This document shows, piece by piece, positions 58,795-64,000 of a stretch of 64,000 nt of DNA. The notes beneath the pieces were generated by a model, which saw nothing but the letters and a program-made list of their open reading frames with translations, was not told where the DNA came from and searched no databases. Within the stretch, counting starts at the first letter, position 1. Every line of letters starts with the position of its first letter. This DNA comes from Pleurodeles waltl (taxonomy: Eukaryota > Chordata > Amphibia > Caudata > Salamandridae). Made by a program: the position numbers and the translations under genes. The stretch is taken from positions 131,459,106-131,523,105 of the forward strand of contig NC_090447.1 of assembly GCF_031143425.1 (NCBI RefSeq), written 5' to 3'.

Positions 58795-58947
58795 GGGCCC
58801 TGTTCACCGCAGGGCCGGCGGGTAGAAACAATGTTTCCGCCTGCTGGCCCTGCGGTGAACTCCAAATAGGGGAGGCGGTGTTTGGACCCCACAGACGGTC
58901 TCCCGGTGGTTTGAATTTGGCAGGCGACGGACTCATAATGAGGGCCC
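58795..58947. mobile_element. short MITE with internal hairpin
   Basis: Ends gggccct and agggccc, with tta on the left. Within it, 58801-58859 is a strong hairpin (gttcaccgcagggccggcgg facing ccgcctgctggccctgcggtgaac). Confidence 0.6.
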
Positions 58948-58986
58948 ATGTTCTAAGAATAACTAGTGGTGACCTCCACCAGTAGG

Positions 58987-59036
58987 TAATATATATATTC
59001 ATATATCATTATATATATATGTATATACATATATGC
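58987..59036. repeat. (TA)n-rich microsatellite
   Basis: Interrupted TA repeats immediately before the foldback structure at 59079. Confidence 0.9.
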
Positions 59037-59078
59037 AAAACAAAAGAGAGAACTCTGGGTAGTTCCCAGGTTTAGGTG

Positions 59079-59555
59079 GCGAGCAGCTCCAGTGAAGAGC
59101 ACCCTTCAACACCAGAGACACACTGGATTTGCTCAACTCAAATGTCTGTTTTTCTAGAAAATCCTATGATTAAAGATTTTGCTGTACGAATGGCAAAAGA
59201 CTTTGGGGGTTATTCTAACTTTGGAGGAGTGTTAATCCGTCCCAAAAGTGACGGTAAAGTGACGGATATACCACCAGCCGTATTACGAGTTCCATAGGAT
59301 ATAATGGACTCGTAATACGGCTGGTGGTAAATCCGTCACTTTTCCGTCACTTTTGGGACGGATTAACACCTCCTCCAAAGTTAGAATAACCCCCTTTGTC
59401 ATTTTCTAGCTCAGCATGGATGGCACTGGCGTGGATGGCACTGTGCCAATCCTGTGCTTAAAAACTTTGCTAGGAAAACAGACATTTGAGGTGAGCAAAT
59501 CCAGAGTGTTGCTAGTGTTGTAGTGTGTTCTTTACTGGAGCTGCTCAGCTGTCCT
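59079..59555. mobile_element. foldback with ~85-bp arms, MITE in the loop
   Basis: Left arm 59079-59165 is the imperfect inverse of right arm about 59465-59555 (gagcagctccagtgaaga; tggatttgctcaactcaaat; gtctgtttttctag). The MITE at 59205-59394 sits in the loop. Confidence 0.75.
59205..59394. mobile_element. 190-bp near-perfect palindromic MITE
   Basis: Starts gggggttattctaactttgg and ends with its inverse, flanked by ttt on both sides. Almost the whole unit pairs with itself (aatccgtcccaaaagtgacg; ccagccgtattacgagttcc). Recently inserted, judging by arm identity. Confidence 0.92.
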
Positions 59556-59760
59556 CTGAGAGAGAGGTATGAAAGTAAAGGCCTGTCATTCCACACCAAC
59601 TACTACACACCCATCATCTGAGCGAGAGGTCTCAGTAGAGTGGACAATCTTTCTCCACATACCCTGTAATGCACACTTGTCATCTGAGAGAGAGGTCTGA
59701 AAGTAGAGGCCAACCCTTCCCCACACCCTATTATGGAGAGCCATCATCTGAGCGAGAGAA
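59553..59760. repeat. ~63-bp degenerate tandem repeat, ~3.3 units
   Basis: Units open with catctgagagagaggtctga or variants near 59553, 59618, 59680 and 59743, each followed by agtagaggcc and ccacacc-type text. Confidence 0.8.
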
Positions 59761-60404
59761 CAATACATTATTCATTCTTCTACCTTAAACAATATGACTA
59801 ATGTTCAATTTTGTACAATATTACAGTATACATTATATCAATAAAATTAATTTCCTTATAAAGTTACGATTTTAAGAGTTGTTCACAAGAGCCGAACAGG
59901 AAGTACAGCCACCTCAGAGTCCATGCAGGGGATTGTGCATTTGGCTTCCGTAAGCATCTTGCAGGAGCCACCACTTAAAAAAAAACAAATCACACAACAA
60001 TCTTTTATTCACTACTCTGTTATAGGTTAACATTGAATAATCCCTGGATACATGACAAAGAACCGTATACAATAGATGACAATGAAATTTAAAACTTTAT
60101 GAACTCGCAAGTGTCCCTCAAGCTTCTTGTAAAGGCTCAAACATGAGTAATGACATCTCAAAAAAGATTGCTGGTGACATGCCTCGATATCAGAGTTACG
60201 ATAACTGAGCAAATATTGAATATTTATCTGTTTAATACTTACACATTTTAGAAAGGTTTTGCAAACTGTGAACCGTATCCTGTTATGCTACATAAAAATT
60301 ATTTTTACAAAATAATGTTTGAACACAACATATATTACACAGTGATGCTACCATGCATGCACTCACAAAAATAATTAATCTATTTAAAAAAAAAACAGAA
60401 ATTG
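59761..60404. other. no recognised gene or element
   Basis: AT-rich sequence with no frame above about 60 codons of interest. Confidence 0.4.
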
Positions 60405-61302
60405 AATGAAAAAAACAAAGGTTAAAGTAAAGCTATAGTTATGTGTAATAAAAAATATCTGTTTTCAATGAAAAAATCCTTAGAAATTCATTTAAAAAAC
60501 AAAAGGCTAACGTAATGTTGTAGTTACGTGAATTTCACACTGACAGTGTTACCATTTTGAGCTAAAAATATCACTGAAATTCAGCAATTATACTTAGCAG
60601 CATTAACTATAACTGGAGCCCCCACCATGCACTGCCTATGCCCTTACATGTGACATCACTGAGGACATGTTCCATGAAATCATTTATGACATCACTGGCA
60701 ACATCTCAAATGAAATAATTGATGACATCACTGATGACAGCATCCAAGCTTTGCGTTCCCGCATATTATTCGATAAATTACTATGGCATTAGATGCTTGC
60801 CTGTAGGTACCAAATTGTCAGGAGAATATCAGCCAACATTTCTGCCATCACAGATATAACTCCCTTTAGTGTAAAAAACATGTTTTATGTGTTTCATTGA
60901 CCCCATACCATGCACTTTACAGCTAGCATAGTTCACATTACCAATCAACCACAGATATATAGAAAACCCTTATTGACTATGGTGTTCAATCTTTATACAA
61001 CTGTTCAGAGAAAGCCAAGTTCTTAAGAATAGTGAATATCAGTTCTGAAACAAATGATCTACAATGGACAGCTTTTACTTGTATCGAACACTGAAATCTC
61101 ACCAAACCTACACTGGGAAATGAAGTTGATATCAGTAGAGAACTGGGTACTGTAAACATGTCTTACCTAATGGTGAGAGTTTAATTTATATCATATTGTT
61201 TGCAAACAGTGAAACTGTCATAATAACACACTACAAAGGATTACAAAGTATCTACTAAGAAAAGTGTACACTCTATGCAATAGTTGTCAAAATAGACACT
61301 AT

Positions 61303-61817
61303 GGGCCTTATTATGACTTCGGCAGATGAAAAAGCCCGTCTGCCGATGTCCTGATGGGTAGGTTACCACCAATGTGGCAGTCTTCCCACCGGGCCTATCA
61401 CGAGTTTCCCGCTTGCCCCGTGGGAAACGGCCTACAGCATTGTCTCCGGCTCATAACAGAGCAGGCAGCAATGCTGTAGTGCGTAAGGAACAGCAGCCCC
61501 ATTGCAATGTTCACTGGCTGCAAAGCAGACAGTGAACATTGCTATGGGGCTGGCCAAGGGGGTCCTTGCACTGCCCATGCCAAGTGCATGGGCAGTGCGG
61601 GGGCCCCCCTGGGGTACCCTGCACCCCGTCTCCAGCAGCTGTTTCATGGCAGTGCTACCCCCATGACACTGCTGGCAGAGAAGGGAGTCGTAATCCCCAG
61701 GGCAGCACTGCCAGACCGACGTTCAGTTGTAATATTGCAGTGCTGCCCGTTTGGTAGGGGTCTGAATGCCACCACGACCCTGCCGGTCATTGGACTGCCA
61801 GGGTCGTAATGAGGGCC
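61303..61817. mobile_element. MITE, gggccttattatgac type
   Basis: Inverted ends gggccttattatgac and gtcgtaatgagggcc. Inside are hairpins gcaatgttcactg...cagtgaacattgc and cactgcccatgcc...gcatgggcagtg, also seen in 23875-24405. Non-coding. Confidence 0.8.
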
Positions 61818-62138
61818 TACATCTAAAATTAATCAAGATCTGAAGGTGCTTAACATCCTAATACCTGCACACTTTATACTGTTGTGAAAATTTACAGATA
61901 GCTCATCTTCTTAAGCCAAACAAGCACATGTATACTGGTTAGTACCTGGTGCACACAATCTTCTAAGTAATGTAGAACTTGTCATGCTAACACAATTCTG
62001 TAAAATAAATCAAGACTGCTTACAAAAGTTGTATCTATTATGTAGAATCCTACTCCTGTTGTAAACTTTTTAGCAGTACCAAAAATCTTGTGTGGGACAT
62101 AATGAATACAAGTCAACTGTCACCTGCCCACAGACTAA

Positions 62139-62307
62139 GGGCCTAATTACGACCTTAGCATGTGGATTACTCCTTCACAAACGTGATGGATATCCGCCTG
62201 CCGTTTTACAAGTTCCATAGGAAGCAATGGAACTTGTAATATGGCAGGCGGGATTTCTGTCATGTTTGTGACAGAGTATCCCATCCACCAAGGTTGCAAA
62301 CAGGGCC
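62139..62307. mobile_element. palindromic MITE, 169 bp
   Basis: gggcctaattacgacctt at the left and an inverse-like aaggttgcaaacagggcc at the right. The centre is a hairpin around acaagttccata/tatggaac-type text. Same family as 4871-4990. Confidence 0.75.
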
Positions 62308-62310
62308 TTT

Positions 62311-62461
62311 GGACCTGATTTAGAGTTTGCTGGATGGGGATATTCCCTCACAAACAATTCCATAATATCCTATGGACATAATGGATCCTATGGACATCGT
62401 AATACGGAGGACGCCATGTTTGTGACAGAGTAACCCATCTGCCAAACTCTACATCAGGACC
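62311..62461. mobile_element. palindromic MITE, 151 bp
   Basis: ggacctgatttagagtttg and caaactctacatcaggacc as inverted ends. It directly follows the MITE at 62139 and shares internal text (tgtttgtgacagagta). Confidence 0.75.
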
Positions 62462-62892
62462 TAAGTTTTCAGTACAAAGATTTATAACATTTCAATACTT
62501 CTACATCCCTATGGTGCTTTAGGAGCTGATGTGTTTTGTCAACACTCCATTAGCTGGATCCAGGAAGTACACAAAGAGGTAGACAGGTAATATGGTACTT
62601 ACCTGCTACTAGCTAAACTATAAAACAAACTAGCACACTCATTTGACAATGCCATCAGTGATGTAATCAGTTATGTCATAAATTATGTCTTTGAACATGT
62701 TATGAAAGGTGTCAAATATGAGGTCATAAGCAGTGCATGGCAGGGGTGCAATTTATAGTTAGTGCTGCTAAATATTACTGCTGAATATCATTTTTTAAGT
62801 TCAGAATGGTAACATTGTCAGTGAGAAATTCACCTAACTATAATGTTACTTTAATCAATGTTTTTTCAGTGAAAATATATGTATTAATGACT

Positions 62893-63560
62893 TGCAGTTG
62901 CCGGTAGGTAGTCATAGTTAGGACCATGTTTCTATAGGAAAACCATTTTTTGACTTGCCTATATCTTTGTTGTTGTTTGATGAATCTTCACAAAAAAATC
63001 CCAACAAGTGTGCCATTGATTCTTGTTGTGCATGGAAAGTTTTAGGGTGCTCTGTCAAGTGGGGGTAAGAAAAAAAGGGGAGTCAAAAAAAGTGTGTTTC
63101 CTATGGTAATTTCCAAAGGTGTTTTGAACACGACTACAGCACGAATCGCTGGACGGAATTACACCAAATTTGGCAGAAAATGCGATTTTGTTCTTCAGAT
63201 TGTGCTTTTGGGTATTTGATGTAAATTCATTCAGTAACTGTTGAGAAATTAAAGGAAATCCAAATTTGTATATATAGGGCTGCGGATCTTTCGCAACGTA
63301 TTCGTGATTATCACAGTGAATTTGCAAATACAAGCACCAATATGAATGCCATGATTGGCTGACCACAACCTAGGCAGAGAGTTGTGGCTGCCATATTAGT
63401 TGATCAGAACAGTACCCTGTGCTCAAATGAAATGGCAGAAAGTCACATAAGAGGTCAGGTTGGATGTATCCTGACCGAATTTCTGTAATATGGAGGCCTT
63501 TGAGGGACCTAAGATGGGAAGAATATTTCAAGAAAAAGGTTTTTTTCCCCCAAGCATGAT
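62893..63560. repeat. unclassified dispersed repeat, copy 2
   Basis: Second copy of the repeat at 57134-57720 (see landmarks there), diverged, same orientation. It abuts the right arm of the inverted repeat ending at 62890. Confidence 0.78.
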
Positions 63561-63670
63561 ATTCACAAACTCATTGTGACTGTCAGCACAGTCTCCTGTG
63601 AAACATCCTGACAAATATGCAAATATCAGCAAAAAAATGTTTACAAAATCATAGACTCAGTCAGACACTA

Positions 63671-64000
63671 AGGGCGTGATTACGAGTGTGGCGTTTCGAA
63701 GACCGTTACACTTGTGGTGACGGTCGGACCACAGTACTCCATGAGGTCCAAATGCCACATAACAACCTTGATGGGTGGAATTGCCAGGGGACCGCTGTCC
63801 CTGCCAGGAACATGGTTCCCAACAAGCTGATAGCGGTCTGAGTTGTATTGAGTCACAGCAGGCTTGGGAAGGCTAGTAGAAAGCAAGTGCCGGGGCCACA
63901 GGAGGGACCCTGCACTGCCCAGGCCCATGGGCAGGGCAGGGACCCCCTTGCCCAGCACCATCGGAATGCACACTGTCTACTTTACAGGCAGTGCACATTC
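63671..64000. mobile_element. MITE of the 53177 family, cut by the window edge
   Basis: Starts agggcgtgattacgagtg after cta and matches 53177 onward (gtggtgacggtcggac, ccaggaacatggttcc, cactgcccagg). The right end is outside the window. Confidence 0.75.

Larger units (their letters stand above)
60405..62890. repeat. 2.5 kb inverted repeat (foldback)
   Basis: Left arm about 60500-60755 and right arm about 62640-62850 are reverse complements at roughly three-quarters identity by eye (gtgaatttc.cactgaca.tgttaccatt; accatgcactgcctatg; aatttatgacat). The ~1.9 kb loop contains MITEs at 61303, 62139 and 62311. No coding sequence. Confidence 0.78.

Overview
This window looks like gene-poor, transposon-saturated DNA from a very large vertebrate genome. 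The repeat families are of a kind I associate with salamanders, especially newts such as Pleurodeles. That assignment is an inference from repeat character, and no search was run. I found no convincing host exon, tRNA, rRNA or CRISPR array. Almost everything I can explain is a mobile element or a piece of one, and many sit inside each other.

Layout. 1-4870: an old L1-type ORF2 fragment (+) split by a 3.2 kb LTR-like non-coding element (family A), which itself contains a foldback element. 4871-11687: a partial MITE, microsatellite, a palindrome cluster, a second family A copy and a recent 256-bp tandem duplication. 11702-20214: a full-length but frameshifted L1 on the minus strand with a 14-bp target-site duplication (TSD). 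20229-35066: MITEs, a third family A copy (reversed), and CR1/L2-like LINE fragments.

35067-52734 is best read as one Ty3/Gypsy provirus. Its two LTRs lie about 17 kb apart because three later insertions expanded it: a 542-bp family A copy (perfect TSD ctcat), an 8.3 kb PIF/Harbinger DNA transposon (TSD TAA), and a 3.1 kb family B LTR-like element that landed inside the gag zinc knuckle (TSD aagga). The gypsy genes are dead.

The Harbinger element (36590-44925) is the best preserved unit. It has near-perfect 24-bp terminal inverted repeats, an intact DDE transposase, and two separate Myb/SANT-type genes on the opposite strand whose exons join in frame. The transposase and the larger Myb gene diverge from a shared 0.4 kb GC-rich promoter region. 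The transposase and the smaller Myb gene converge on facing poly(A) signals. The usual model for this superfamily is that the Myb-like partner helps bring the transposase to the nucleus and to the termini. Here there are two candidate partners. GCGGT/ACCGC motifs are dense at both termini and recur in the central promoter region.

52735-64000 holds Harbinger-type MITEs (TTA/TAA-like target sites), a Penelope-like remnant with a GIY-YIG endonuclease domain and a degenerate hammerhead-like motif, two copies of an unclassified ~0.6 kb repeat, a 2.5 kb inverted repeat with MITEs inside its loop, and several perfect hairpins.
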